Assembly (NCBI GenBank): GCA_024637255.1
Contig: JAGXFO010000007.1
Location: 32,349-96,348 of the forward strand
Source of the DNA: Sulfurovum sp.
Lineage (GTDB): Bacteria; Campylobacterota; Campylobacteria; Campylobacterales; Sulfurovaceae
Direction of reading: 5' to 3'
Length of the DNA: 64,000 bases
In this document: positions 44,196-52,547 of the stretch, in pieces
How the letters are laid out: every line of letters starts with the position of its first letter
Position numbering within the stretch: the stretch's first letter is position 1
Made by a program: the position numbers and the translations under genes
The notes under the pieces: model-generated
Databases searched by the model: none
Seen by the model: only the letters and a program-made list of their open reading frames with translations
Told to the model about the DNA's origin: nothing

Positions 44196-44882
44196 ATGCC
44201 AATACTGGACAAAGAACGCTTAAGAGCAAACCTGGATGAAGTCATCTGGAACATAGAGCAGGCACGCATCACTGTGAGCGAACACCACATCGTAAAACTG
44301 GTTACCGTGGCCAAATACACCCAGCTTGAAAACATCTCTACGCTCTACGAGCTGGGGCAAAGAGCCTTTGGCGAAAATCAGGTACAGCAGCTAAAAGAAC
44401 GCATGGAGGCCCTGGATGCACTTCCTCTTGAATGGCACATGATAGGCACAGTACAAAAAAACAAGATCAATAACCTGATAGAGTTGCGTCCTACTCTGCT
44501 GCAGTCGCTTGACAGCATGGAACTGGCCACAGAACTCAACAAAAAGCTTCTGGCAAAAAGCTCAAAAATACACTGCCTGCTTCAAATCAATGCAGCCAAA
44601 GAAGAGAGCAAATCGGGTGTGAGTCCTGAAGAAGCATTAGATATCTATCAGGCCATCAAAGAGAGCTGCCCACAGATACAACTCAAGGGCGTGATGACCA
44701 TAGGCGCACACAGCGAAGATGCAAAACTGATACAGCAAAGTTTTGAGACCACACACAGCATTTATGAAAAGTTACAAAAAGAAGGGGCAAGCATCTGTTC
44801 CATGGGGATGAGTTCGGACTACCAACTCGCCATACAATGCGGATCGAATCTTGTACGTGTAGGTTCTGCGCTTTTTAAGTAG
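44196..44882 (+). CDS. YggS/PLPBP-family pyridoxal phosphate homeostasis protein
   Basis: 228 residues from the ATG at 44196, one base after the rseP stop and preferred to an upstream start inside rseP. Lysine of the PLP site in LVTVAKYT; ENQVQQLKERME, LEWHMIGTVQKNKI and SMGMSSDYQLAIQCGSNLVRVGSALF are family hallmarks. It binds PLP as a fold-type III barrel and buffers vitamin B6; no catalytic activity is established. Confidence 0.93.
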   Translation: MPILDKERLRANLDEVIWNIEQARITVSEHHIVKLVTVAKYTQLENISTLYELGQRAFGENQVQQLKERMEALDALPLEWHMIGTVQKNKINNLIELRPTLLQSLDSMELATELNKKLLAKSSKIHCLLQINAAKEESKSGVSPEEALDIYQAIKESCPQIQLKGVMTIGAHSEDAKLIQQSFETTHSIYEKLQKEGASICSMGMSSDYQLAIQCGSNLVRVGSALFK

Positions 44883-44947
44883 CTAGGTTTTTATTTTACT
44901 TAAGTTCATTTTTATATTTTGCAACTATACTTGCTGAATGGTTATAG

Positions 44948-44959
44948 ATAAATATTTAT
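44948..44959. promoter_or_regulatory. Palindrome in the sodN promoter region
   Basis: ATAAATATTTAT, a perfect 12-bp palindrome 35 nt before the sodN ATG in a 112-nt AT-rich gap. Its A/T symmetry resembles Fur/PerR-family boxes, and a Fur-family gene lies convergently just after sodX. Regulation is inferred only. Confidence 0.35.
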
Positions 44960-44994
44960 TATATACTCCATTAAATACAGTTAAAGGATAGCTT

Positions 44995-45453
44995 ATGTTC
45001 ACAATAAAAGAAGTAAAGGCACATTGCGATGTACCTTGTGGAATTTACGACCCTAGTGCTGCACAGATTGCAGCACTTTCGGTGATAAGAATGGTAGACC
45101 TTATGCATGCGGCACAAAAAGGTGACGATCTTGCCTACCACAATGATATGGCAAGATACGTCGCAGTCAAAGAGACGGAAGCCACTAAGTGTAAAGAAGA
45201 AGTACGCATCATCTGGGGTGACTTCATCAAACCTGCGCACATCGACCAATACCCTAACATACACACCATAGCCCATAACATTATGATGCTAGGCGGTGCT
45301 GCAAAACAACATGCATCCAGAGAAAAAGCCATGGCACTTTTAGCTGAAGTCAATGCCTTTGCAGAAATTTTCTGGAAAATAAAAGGCATAGAAACTAAAG
45401 TGGCAAAATCTCCTTATGCACCCAATGAAGATGTAGTTTACCCTGTCCTCTAA
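44995..45453 (+). CDS. sodN: Nickel superoxide dismutase precursor
   Basis: 152 residues, the size of NiSOD precursors. After a nine-residue propeptide (MFTIKEVKA) comes the nickel hook HCDVPCGIYDP: His10, Cys11 and Cys15 supply the nickel ligands after cleavage, and Tyr18 lines the access path. The rest is the four-helix bundle (RMVDLMHAAQK, DYIK-like region, KQHASREKAMALLAEVNAFAEIFWKIKG). It dismutates superoxide. The neighbouring gene codes the dedicated maturation protease, overlapping by one base, which confirms the call. Campylobacter and Helicobacter use iron SodB instead. Confidence 0.95.
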   Translation: MFTIKEVKAHCDVPCGIYDPSAAQIAALSVIRMVDLMHAAQKGDDLAYHNDMARYVAVKETEATKCKEEVRIIWGDFIKPAHIDQYPNIHTIAHNIMMLGGAAKQHASREKAMALLAEVNAFAEIFWKIKGIETKVAKSPYAPNEDVVYPVL

Positions 45454-45731
45454 TGTTTCAACTTTTTAAAATATCGGGTGACTCTCTGTATCCATTCTAT
45501 AAAAATGGGCAGAGGGTTATTTGCCGCAAAGTATTTCCCCGAACAAGCATCAAGGTAGACGACACCGTGGTTTTTGAAAGAGAGGGTTATGGGCTCATGA
45601 TAAAGAAAGTAAAGAAAATCGAAAATAATGAGTATTTTGTCGAGGGTACGACCCCATACAGCATCGATAGCCGTAACTTTGGGAGCCTGACATTAAAAGA
45701 GATAAAATATAAAGTACTTTTAAAACTTTAA
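45453..45731 (+). CDS. sodX: Nickel-type superoxide dismutase maturation protease
   Basis: 92 residues of the S24/S26 signal-peptidase fold. Serine nucleophile in ISGDSLYP (S11), general-base lysine in LMIKKVKKI (K51/K52), and the DSRNFG box at 72-77. It removes the SodN propeptide so that the N-terminal histidine can bind nickel. Start overlaps the sodN stop (TAATG); stop overlaps the convergent Fur-family gene by 4 nt. Confidence 0.93.
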   Translation: MFQLFKISGDSLYPFYKNGQRVICRKVFPRTSIKVDDTVVFEREGYGLMIKKVKKIENNEYFVEGTTPYSIDSRNFGSLTLKEIKYKVLLKL

Positions 45732-46150
45732 GATGCCAAAGCGACATTGCACTGACTACAAACACCGTAAAGATTTATCTGCTGCTTATTCAGACTAAAA
45801 GTTTCCTGCTCTGCCATAGAGCTAAAGATAGTACCTGCACTCATATTGTACGCCTTGTCTTTCACTTCTCCGCACTTGCTACAAACCAAATGGATGTGAT
45901 CCTCTTTAATCAGTTCATATTTTGGCTTTTTACCCGTAATAGGAACCTCCACAAGCACGCCATTCTCTACCATTAAGATGATATTTTTATAGACCGTAGC
46001 AAGTGAAAGTGATGGATGCGCTTTAACAACCTGTTCATAGATACTATCTATAGACATATGTCCATACGCTTCTATATTTTCCAATATGTTCATACGCTGA
46101 AATGTGGCTTTAAGTCCGCTCTCTTTGAGTAGAATCGCATAATCTGACAC
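45728..46150 (-). CDS. Fur-family transcriptional regulator (PerR-like)
   Basis: 140 residues. Winged-helix DNA-binding domain with TFQRMNILENIEAYGHMSIDSIYEQ and LSLATVYKNIILMVENG; dimerisation domain with HIHLVCSKCGEVKD. Two zinc-binding CxxC pairs: C90/C93 and C131/C134. Such proteins sense iron, peroxide, zinc or nickel. Convergent to sodN-sodX and upstream of a peroxiredoxin, so a peroxide (PerR) or nickel (Nur) sensing role is plausible, but the sensing residues do not settle it. Confidence 0.88.
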   Translation of the reverse strand: MSDYAILLKESGLKATFQRMNILENIEAYGHMSIDSIYEQVVKAHPSLSLATVYKNIILMVENGVLVEVPITGKKPKYELIKEDHIHLVCSKCGEVKDKAYNMSAGTIFSSMAEQETFSLNKQQINLYGVCSQCNVALAS

Positions 46151-46163
46151 GGTTATCCTTTTG

Positions 46164-46203
46164 ATGCATATATTAATTTACCGCCATAAACTAATATATG
46201 CAT
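46164..46203. promoter_or_regulatory. Twelve-base inverted repeat upstream of the Fur-family gene
   Basis: ATGCATATATTA (46164-46175) and TAATATATGCAT (46192-46203) are perfectly inverted around a 16-nt spacer, 14 nt before the regulator ATG. Symmetry, position and AT content suit an autoregulatory operator overlapping the promoter. Confidence 0.5.
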
Positions 46204-46204
46204 G

Positions 46205-46222
46205 CCCGTCATCCATGACGGG
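46205..46222 (-). terminator. Hairpin downstream of the peroxiredoxin gene
   Basis: CCCGTCAT, 2 nt, ATGACGGG: a perfect 8-bp GC-rich stem 13 nt after the peroxiredoxin stop. A T-run is lacking, but stem strength and position fit a transcript end protecting against read-through into the Fur-family gene. Confidence 0.55.
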
Positions 46223-46235
46223 AATACATAAATGA

Positions 46236-46832
46236 CTATAGCTCGTCTGCGTGTTTTGCAAGATACTCAGCAACACCTTCTGTGTCTGCCTTCATACCCT
46301 CATCACCTTTTTGCCAACCAGCAGGACATACTTCACCATGCTCGTTAGTAAATAACATTGTGTCTACCATTCTGATCATTTCATCGATGTTTCTACCTAA
46401 TGGAAGGTCATTGATCACTGCGTGTCTTACTGTACCGTCAGCATCAATAAGGAATGAACCTCTAAGTGCTACAGATTCGTCAAGAAGAACGTCGTAGTCT
46501 CTAGCGATTTGTTTGCTAAGGTCTGCAACTAGTGGGAAATCTACTCTACCGATACCGCCCTCAGCCACTGGAGTTTCTCTCCATGCAAAGTGTGAGAATT
46601 GGCTGTCTACAGACACACCAATGATGTTTACGCCTCTTTCTCTAAACTCTGCTGCTCTGTGTGAAAACGCAATGATTTCAGAAGGACATACAAAAGTAAA
46701 GTCAAGTGGATAGAAGAAAAGTACTGCACCTTTTTCACCGAGGTTCTCCATAAGATTAAAACCATCTTCAATTTGACCATTCGCAAGTACAGCTGTTGCT
46801 GTGAAATCTGGAGCTTTTTTAGTGACTAACAT
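46236..46832 (-). CDS. 2-Cys peroxiredoxin (AhpC/TSA family)
   Basis: 198 residues from the ATG at 46832, which has AAGGA six bases upstream; an ATG two codons earlier abuts that SD. Peroxidatic cysteine in PLDFTFVCPSE (C49), with R and T partners nearby; resolving cysteine in HGEVCPAGW (C169). Reduces H2O2, alkyl hydroperoxides and peroxynitrite with a thioredoxin-type donor. Near the NiSOD genes and a Fur-type regulator, so SOD product H2O2 could be removed here. Confidence 0.95.
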   Translation of the reverse strand: MLVTKKAPDFTATAVLANGQIEDGFNLMENLGEKGAVLFFYPLDFTFVCPSEIIAFSHRAAEFRERGVNIIGVSVDSQFSHFAWRETPVAEGGIGRVDFPLVADLSKQIARDYDVLLDESVALRGSFLIDADGTVRHAVINDLPLGRNIDEMIRMVDTMLFTNEHGEVCPAGWQKGDEGMKADTEGVAEYLAKHADEL

Positions 46833-46901
46833 ATTCATTCCTTAAGGATAATTTTTATTTACAAGGAAATTTTATCATATTATCTTTAAAGGTACGTTAA
46901 A

Positions 46902-48722
46902 CTAAAACGGCAATAAGCCAAACTTCCTGATAAACGCCTCATCTATGTCTATAATCCCTTTTTCCTGAAACATATCAAGTACTTCTTTGGTACAGAAGGT
47001 ATCACCGGGCCATTCTCTTTCATAACCATCCATTTCATTTTTACTGGTCGCATCTATGGCTATAAATGGCTTAAGTACAACGTCACGTCCCGCATCGATA
47101 TTGTTTACCACACGCCAAATAAGCATATACGCATCATTTAAGTCATTATTTGCATGATCTACTATAATGAGTAACTTTATATGGCTCTTGAGTGCCTTCA
47201 GCTCCTCGATTAATGTCAATTGAGATTTCTTTTTATTTACCGTTATCACGCATATGGGTGTTTTGGTTTCAGTCATATATTGTTTTACTGCCATAACCTC
47301 AGAGCTTATCTCCTGTATTTTGGCCAAAAGCTCTGCGTCTGAGAGTTGTATTTCCACACCCTCTTCTACCTCATCACTCGTTGCATCCACACCCATTTTT
47401 CCACCAACAAACTGCTTAGAGGAAGCATGATCCAAATGATCAATAATGCCCTGGGTGATGAGTATCTTGCTTGCATCGAGTCTGTTGAGTATGTACGCAG
47501 CCAATGCTACACTCTCTTCAAGCTGGGGTGCATCCTCGCCCACAAAAATGGCATGTTTGACAAAACTCATTTGTCCCACACCCCAAAATGCATGCATAAA
47601 CTGCTGCGCATGCCCTGGGTAGAGTGTTTTCATCTTGGCCAGTATGAGGTTATGGAATACACCATTCTCTGGCATACTGTAGTCTATGAGGTCTGGTGCC
47701 ATAGGTTTAAGCATCGGTAAGAAAATACGTTCTGTGGCCCACCCCATATATTTGTCTTCAAGCGGCGGTTTTCCCACCACTGTGGCTTGAAATACAGGGT
47801 TCTTTTTCATAGTAATGGTCTCTACTTCCATGACAGGAAAAGGCTCTTTCAGTGTGTAATAACCTGTATGGTCGCCAAAAGGCCCTTCTATCTCCATGAG
47901 TTCAGGATCCACAAAACCTTCTATAACCACATCCACATCACGCGGGATATAAATGTCATTGGTGATAGACTTCACCAGTTGTGCATTCTTGTTACGCACA
48001 AAACCATACAGCAACATTTCAAACATCCCATGAGGCATAGGAGCCTGTCCGCACCAAATGTAAAGCGGGTCCCCCCCGATGGCCACAGTCACAGGCATCT
48101 TTTTCCCTGCTTTTTGGTACTGGTCAAAGAAGTGAGAAGCATCTTTATGGATTTGCCAGTGCATGCCCAGTCTGTTTTTGTCATACTGCTGAAGTCTGTA
48201 CATCCCAAGATTTTGCATTTCTCCGTCAAGACTCTGTGTATAGACCTGTCCCATCGTGATGAAAGGACCGCCATCTCCTTCCCATGTTTTGAGTATGGGC
48301 AGTTTGTCCAAATCTACTTCTTCTTTGGGAATGATGATTTCCTGGCACTCTCCTTTAAACTTTAAACGCTTAGGAAAGACATTTTTAAGAGAAAAAAGTT
48401 TTGGGAGCATCGCCAGTTTTGCTTTAAACCCTTTGGGTGCTTTCAGTTTTAAGAGATCATCTATGCCTTGCGCCAACTCATCGGGGTGCTTGCCAAATAT
48501 TTTTTCAGTCAGTGCTTTATTTGCAAAGATATTCATCAGCACAGGCATCTCATACTCTATGCCTTTGGCTTTATTGATAGGCTTTGTAAAAAGGAGAGGA
48601 CGAGAGTCATCAGTTTTGACTTCTACATACGCCACATGAGGAATCTCAAGTTCCACATCAAGGGGTTCATCGATGATTTTTAAATTGCCATTGTCTTTAA
48701 GCCATTGCACTACATCTTGCAT
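46902..48722 (-). CDS. UbiD-family decarboxylase (menaquinone biosynthesis)
   Basis: 606 residues, UbiD-type prenylated-FMN decarboxylase. WEGDGGPFITMGQVYTQ, the substrate/prFMN region NRLGMHWQIHKD, AIGGDPLYIWCGQAPMP, and the acidic active-site part GFVDPELMEIEGPFGDHTGYY. In Campylobacterota, which make menaquinone through futalosine, this larger UbiD relative is assigned to the late decarboxylation. The position after hemC is the same as ubiD in Campylobacter. A run of seven C at 48071-48077 lies in the gene but is in frame. Confidence 0.9.
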   Translation of the reverse strand: MQDVVQWLKDNGNLKIIDEPLDVELEIPHVAYVEVKTDDSRPLLFTKPINKAKGIEYEMPVLMNIFANKALTEKIFGKHPDELAQGIDDLLKLKAPKGFKAKLAMLPKLFSLKNVFPKRLKFKGECQEIIIPKEEVDLDKLPILKTWEGDGGPFITMGQVYTQSLDGEMQNLGMYRLQQYDKNRLGMHWQIHKDASHFFDQYQKAGKKMPVTVAIGGDPLYIWCGQAPMPHGMFEMLLYGFVRNKNAQLVKSITNDIYIPRDVDVVIEGFVDPELMEIEGPFGDHTGYYTLKEPFPVMEVETITMKKNPVFQATVVGKPPLEDKYMGWATERIFLPMLKPMAPDLIDYSMPENGVFHNLILAKMKTLYPGHAQQFMHAFWGVGQMSFVKHAIFVGEDAPQLEESVALAAYILNRLDASKILITQGIIDHLDHASSKQFVGGKMGVDATSDEVEEGVEIQLSDAELLAKIQEISSEVMAVKQYMTETKTPICVITVNKKKSQLTLIEELKALKSHIKLLIIVDHANNDLNDAYMLIWRVVNNIDAGRDVVLKPFIAIDATSKNEMDGYEREWPGDTFCTKEVLDMFQEKGIIDIDEAFIRKFGLLPF

Positions 48723-48780
48723 TTCTTGTCCTCATTTTTTCTAAAATATTACAGCAACAAAGCCAATGGTTATTTTGGCA

Positions 48781-49734
48781 TTAAAGTCTCTCAGGCATCT
48801 CCTCTTTAAAGGCAATCTCTTCTGCCTTGGAGAGTATATTTAAAGCGCCATCGGCTATCATCAACTCTGCCAGCTCTTCACCCAATGTATCGCATTGGCT
48901 TATTTTTGAAGTGAGTTCTTTATGCATAATGTTTGTGCCATCAGGATAACCCAGCATCGCTTTTATGCTAATATCATCGCCTGATATCACCGCATTAACC
49001 GCTACAGGCGCAGAGCAGCCCGCACCTATCTTTGAGACAAAGTCACGTTCCAGCTTTGTACAGATAAAAGTATTTTCGTCATTTAAGGTCATCGCTATTT
49101 CGCGGACCCTATCATTTGTACTTACGATTTCAATACCCAGAGCTGCTTGTCCCATAGGGGGTATAAAAAAATCTAACTTTTCAACAAAAGGAATATCTTT
49201 GAGTAAATCAAGTCTATACAGCCCGATATAGGCAAGGATAATGGCGTCATACTGGCCCTCTTTAAGCTTGCTGAGCCTTGTGTTGACATTGCCTCTAAGT
49301 TCTTTTACTTTGAGGTCTGGACGCTTCTCAAGAAGTTGCATGCGTCTTCTGAGACTTGTGGTTCCTACTACTGCGCCCCTTGGAAGGTCAGCTAAACTTT
49401 TATAGGTATGAGAAAGCAGTACATCGCTCTGGTCTTGACGTGCGGTAATAGCACAAAGTTCCAACCCTTCAGGAATATAGGTAGGCACATCTTTGAGTGA
49501 ATGCACAGCAAGATCTGCATTCCCCTCAAGCATTTCATCTTCAAGCTCTTTGGTAAAATGTCCTTTTCCACCTATAAGTGCCAGTGGTTTGTCCAGTATC
49601 TTGTCGCCCATAGAAGTAATCTCGTTTATTTCCACGCTGATCTGTGGAAATGATGTTTCGATTCTTTCTTTAATGTGATATGCCTGCCAAAGTGCAAGAT
49701 TACTTGCTCTTGTAGCGATGATTAATTTTTCCAC
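48781..49734 (-). CDS. hemC: Hydroxymethylbilane synthase (porphobilinogen deaminase)
   Basis: 317 residues. It joins four porphobilinogens into hydroxymethylbilane in heme synthesis. IATRASNLALWQA at the N-terminus, GGKGHFTKELE, VHSLKDVPT (78-86), RRRMQLL, LRGNVNTRL, and the dipyrromethane-bearing cysteine C240 in IGAGCSAPVAV. GTG start with AAGG upstream. Together with hemA in the same cluster. Confidence 0.96.
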   Translation of the reverse strand: MEKLIIATRASNLALWQAYHIKERIETSFPQISVEINEITSMGDKILDKPLALIGGKGHFTKELEDEMLEGNADLAVHSLKDVPTYIPEGLELCAITARQDQSDVLLSHTYKSLADLPRGAVVGTTSLRRRMQLLEKRPDLKVKELRGNVNTRLSKLKEGQYDAIILAYIGLYRLDLLKDIPFVEKLDFFIPPMGQAALGIEIVSTNDRVREIAMTLNDENTFICTKLERDFVSKIGAGCSAPVAVNAVISGDDISIKAMLGYPDGTNIMHKELTSKISQCDTLGEELAELMIADGALNILSKAEEIAFKEEMPERL

Positions 49735-49815
49735 TGCCTTGCCTTATATGCGTGTGTATAGAGCAAAACCCCATACACAGCTTGAACACTGAGTTACTTT
49801 TTACGTTTTTGTTTG

Positions 49816-50649
49816 TTATTTGATGAGTTTCTTGTATCCGTCACGCATCTTGTCCCACTCTCCGTCTATATAAACAGTAGGTGTGCCTGAAACCATCAAT
49901 TTCCCTGCGGCCTCTTCATCTGCAATCATGGCATCTTTTACTTCTTGACTTTCTAGCTGCTCTGCTGTGACACTGTATCCTGTGTGCGACTTCACTGCTG
50001 CCAATACCTTAGTCATATCTGTCTCTTTTGGATCAATCTTGAGTGAATATATCTTTTCAACCACATCTGCTTTTCCTTCATGCTGCGCAACATGCATCAC
50101 GCGTGTCAATATATCTGAAACCGGGTGAATACGAAGCAAAGGCAAATGATAGTAATACACTGCTATTTCTGCAGGATTTTCTTGTGATGCTTTGAAAATC
50201 GCAGGTACCACCTCTTGACAGAATGGGCATTGTGGATCGGAAAATATCAGTATTTTATGTGCTGCATCTTTATTGCCAAAAAGTAAATGGCCATCGTTGT
50301 AATAACTTTGAGGTACCGTAGGTTTGATAATATCACGGTAATCATTACCTGTTTTCAAATCAACAAGATGCCCCGTGACTAATCCGTCTTTGACAAACAT
50401 CATTTCAGGAGCATGGATCTCTTTCTTTTGGTACTCCAGATCCATAGTGGTCAACAAAATGGTCCATCCTGGTAAACGCTCATCTGTTTTAGACTCAAGA
50501 ATAGTTACACCCTTTACTGCTACCTGAGGGTTTTTCACTACCGCTTTTTGAACATATTTAAGTAATTGTTTTGTATCAGGTTGTGCATTTGCACTAAGAA
50601 TGGCCGTCGCTGCGACTGTGCTCATCAATAATTTCGACATCAATGACAT
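49816..50649 (-). CDS. DsbC/DsbG-like periplasmic thiol:disulfide interchange protein
   Basis: 277 residues from the ATG at 50649, which has AAGGAG six bases upstream. Signal peptide about 1-22 (AILSANA), an N-terminal dimerisation-like domain (residues 25-120) and a thioredoxin fold with the active site CPFC in IFSDPQCPFCQEV, plus a cis-proline loop VSGTPTVYID. It probably isomerises or reduces disulfides in the periplasm. It is inserted between hemC and fxsA, which are neighbours in Campylobacter, and overlaps fxsA by 56 nt. Confidence 0.88.
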   Translation of the reverse strand: MSLMSKLLMSTVAATAILSANAQPDTKQLLKYVQKAVVKNPQVAVKGVTILESKTDERLPGWTILLTTMDLEYQKKEIHAPEMMFVKDGLVTGHLVDLKTGNDYRDIIKPTVPQSYYNDGHLLFGNKDAAHKILIFSDPQCPFCQEVVPAIFKASQENPAEIAVYYYHLPLLRIHPVSDILTRVMHVAQHEGKADVVEKIYSLKIDPKETDMTKVLAAVKSHTGYSVTAEQLESQEVKDAMIADEEAAGKLMVSGTPTVYIDGEWDKMRDGYKKLIK

Positions 50650-51016
50650 TGTCATCTCCTTGTTTTGTAAAATGTGTTGTTTGTTTAGGTGTTATTTTAG
50701 CAACAAATTGTAAATAAAGCGTGTAAAAAAGTGCGACTATGCCTAAAAAGTCAGAAAATACTCCAGGAATAATCAAAAGTATCGCAGCGACAAAATAAGA
50801 CATACTGACATTTTGAAATTTTCTTATGTCAAGTTTACCCTGTTTTATGGACTGCATATTGCTCATAAGGGTCTGTGGATATTTTTGTAAAAGCATCATG
50901 CCTAAAGAAAAACTAAGCACTATCCACACCACAGACCACCAAAAACCTATGGTCTCTCCCATCTTTAAAGAAAGATAAAGCTCCATAAGAAAGAAGGGTA
51001 TGATTAAAAATATCAT
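50594..51016 (-). CDS. fxsA: FxsA-family membrane protein
   Basis: 140 residues. Three to four hydrophobic helices (1-18, 22-44, 72-95); the core EVGEE-like region and LLIIPGVFSDFLGIVALF match FxsA, a small inner-membrane protein first seen to suppress phage F exclusion in E. coli. The polar C-terminal 45 residues overlap the DsbC-like gene in another frame. It sits directly after proS, as in Campylobacter. Confidence 0.85.
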   Translation of the reverse strand: MIFLIIPFFLMELYLSLKMGETIGFWWSVVWIVLSFSLGMMLLQKYPQTLMSNMQSIKQGKLDIRKFQNVSMSYFVAAILLIIPGVFSDFLGIVALFYTLYLQFVAKITPKQTTHFTKQGDDNVIDVEIIDEHSRSDGHS

Positions 51017-51017
51017 A

Positions 51018-52547
51018 TTAAAGTCTTTTTTTCAAAAAGTCTGTTATATTTTCCACAGATACTTCTTCTGTTTGCATGCCCTTTCTCGTGACAAACTCTA
51101 CCATGCCATCCGTCAAATTCTTACCTATGACTACGGCATGAGGTACGCCAAGAAGTTCATAGTCTTTCATTTTAGCGCCAAACCTGTCTTTTCTGTCATC
51201 AAGCAAAACATCCATGCCATGAGCCAGCATCGCTTCGTAAAGATTTTCGCCCAGAGCAACCTGCTCATCATCTTTAATATTGGAGACAATGATCTGCAGT
51301 GCAAATGGCGCAGACTCTTTGGTCCAGATGCACCCTTTGTCGTCATGATTTTGCTCTATGATAGCTGCGAGTAAACGACTTACACCTATGCCATAGGTTC
51401 CCATAACCATAGGCTGTGCTTTTCCGTTTTCATCTAAAAAATTTGCCCCCAGAGGCTTAGAATACTGCGTACCCAATTGAAAGATATGCCCAGCTTCTAT
51501 ACCCTTGGTATAACGCAATTTTCCACCACACACCGTACAGCTGTCACCTTCTTGTACAGAAGAGATATCTGCATAGATCATCTCTTGGACATCAAACTGA
51601 CTAGGGTCTACGGCTGCACCGAGTGCCTCTTCTATAACTACCATAGCAAGTTTATCTTCTGTATCACACTCTGCCAAATCATTGGCATCCACTGCATTAC
51701 AGGCTTTGACATCTTGAAGTTCGGTATCCACTGGTAATACAAACCCAACACAAATGCTCTTTCCGTCATCATACAGGGCTTTTTTGACGATTGTTTTTAA
51801 CTCTGTGTGTGTATCGTAAATTCTTGGTTGTGCAATGGCTGCTTCTATGTTTGCCCCATATTCACAGTCATCACATACAACAATGGTGTCTTCGCCAGAA
51901 TCTGCAAGTACCATAAATTCTTTGCTTCCCGAACCGCCAATAGCACCAGAGTCTGCTTCAACCACCCTAAATTCAAGTCCAAGGCGTGTAAATATTTTCT
52001 TATACGTCTCTTCCATCAGTGCAAATTCTCTAAGCATATCTTCAGTCGATGCATGAAAACTGTATCCGTCTTTCATCAGAAACTCACGTCCGCGCATCAG
52101 CCCGAAACGAGGTCTTATTTCATCACGAAATTTGAGGTTTATCTGATAAAGATTGAGCGGAAGCTGCTTGTAGCTCTTTACAGTCTGACGCACAAGGTTC
52201 ACCATCATCTCTTCATGTGTAGGTCCCAGGATAAAATCATTACTTTTGCGGTCTTTAAAACGTAACAACTCTTTACCGTACTTCTCCAAACGGCCACTCT
52301 CTTCCCAAAATGCCGCAGGCGTTACAAAAGAAAGGCTTACTTCCTGACATCCTGCTTTGTCCAATTCATCCTTAACGACTGCACGAACTTTGTCAAGTAT
52401 TTTTTTACCCAATGGCAAAAAGTTGTAAAGCCCGCTACCGCCTACTGACTGTATGAAGCCACCTTTTATAAGGTAAATATGGCTGGGCAGTGTTGCATCA
52501 TTTGGTGTTTCTTTAGTCGTAGGAATTAATAATTTTGAAAATCTCAC
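51018..52547 (-). CDS. proS: Prolyl-tRNA synthetase with shortened editing domain
   Basis: 509 residues; bacterial-type enzymes have about 565-575. Class II motif 1 region (GLYNFLPLGKKILDKV), motif 2 FRDEIRPRFGLMRGREFLMKDGYSFH (140-165) and motif 3 GTYGIGVSRLLAAI (383-396) are complete, and the anticodon domain follows. The INS editing domain (about 238-332) is about 95 residues instead of about 180: its first half aligns, but the second half with the GSLGP loop and the GANxDxxHYxGVNWxRD stretch is missing. Proofreading of Ala-tRNA(Pro) is therefore probably lost. GTG start overlapping the hemA stop. Confidence 0.93.
   Translation of the reverse strand: MRFSKLLIPTTKETPNDATLPSHIYLIKGGFIQSVGGSGLYNFLPLGKKILDKVRAVVKDELDKAGCQEVSLSFVTPAAFWEESGRLEKYGKELLRFKDRKSNDFILGPTHEEMMVNLVRQTVKSYKQLPLNLYQINLKFRDEIRPRFGLMRGREFLMKDGYSFHASTEDMLREFALMEETYKKIFTRLGLEFRVVEADSGAIGGSGSKEFMVLADSGEDTIVVCDDCEYGANIEAAIAQPRIYDTHTELKTIVKKALYDDGKSICVGFVLPVDTELQDVKACNAVDANDLAECDTEDKLAMVVIEEALGAAVDPSQFDVQEMIYADISSVQEGDSCTVCGGKLRYTKGIEAGHIFQLGTQYSKPLGANFLDENGKAQPMVMGTYGIGVSRLLAAIIEQNHDDKGCIWTKESAPFALQIIVSNIKDDEQVALGENLYEAMLAHGMDVLLDDRKDRFGAKMKDYELLGVPHAVVIGKNLTDGMVEFVTRKGMQTEEVSVENITDFLKKRL

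Noticed and set aside
43553..44335. Minus-strand 260-codon frame opposite rseP and yggS
   Set aside because: Shadow of two well-supported genes; the translated text is rich in H, C and Q with no motif.
48071..48077. C7 homopolymer in the UbiD-family gene as a possible phase-variation tract
   Set aside because: It codes the conserved GGDP in frame, seven is short for a Campylobacterota contingency tract, and a core biosynthesis gene is an unlikely target.
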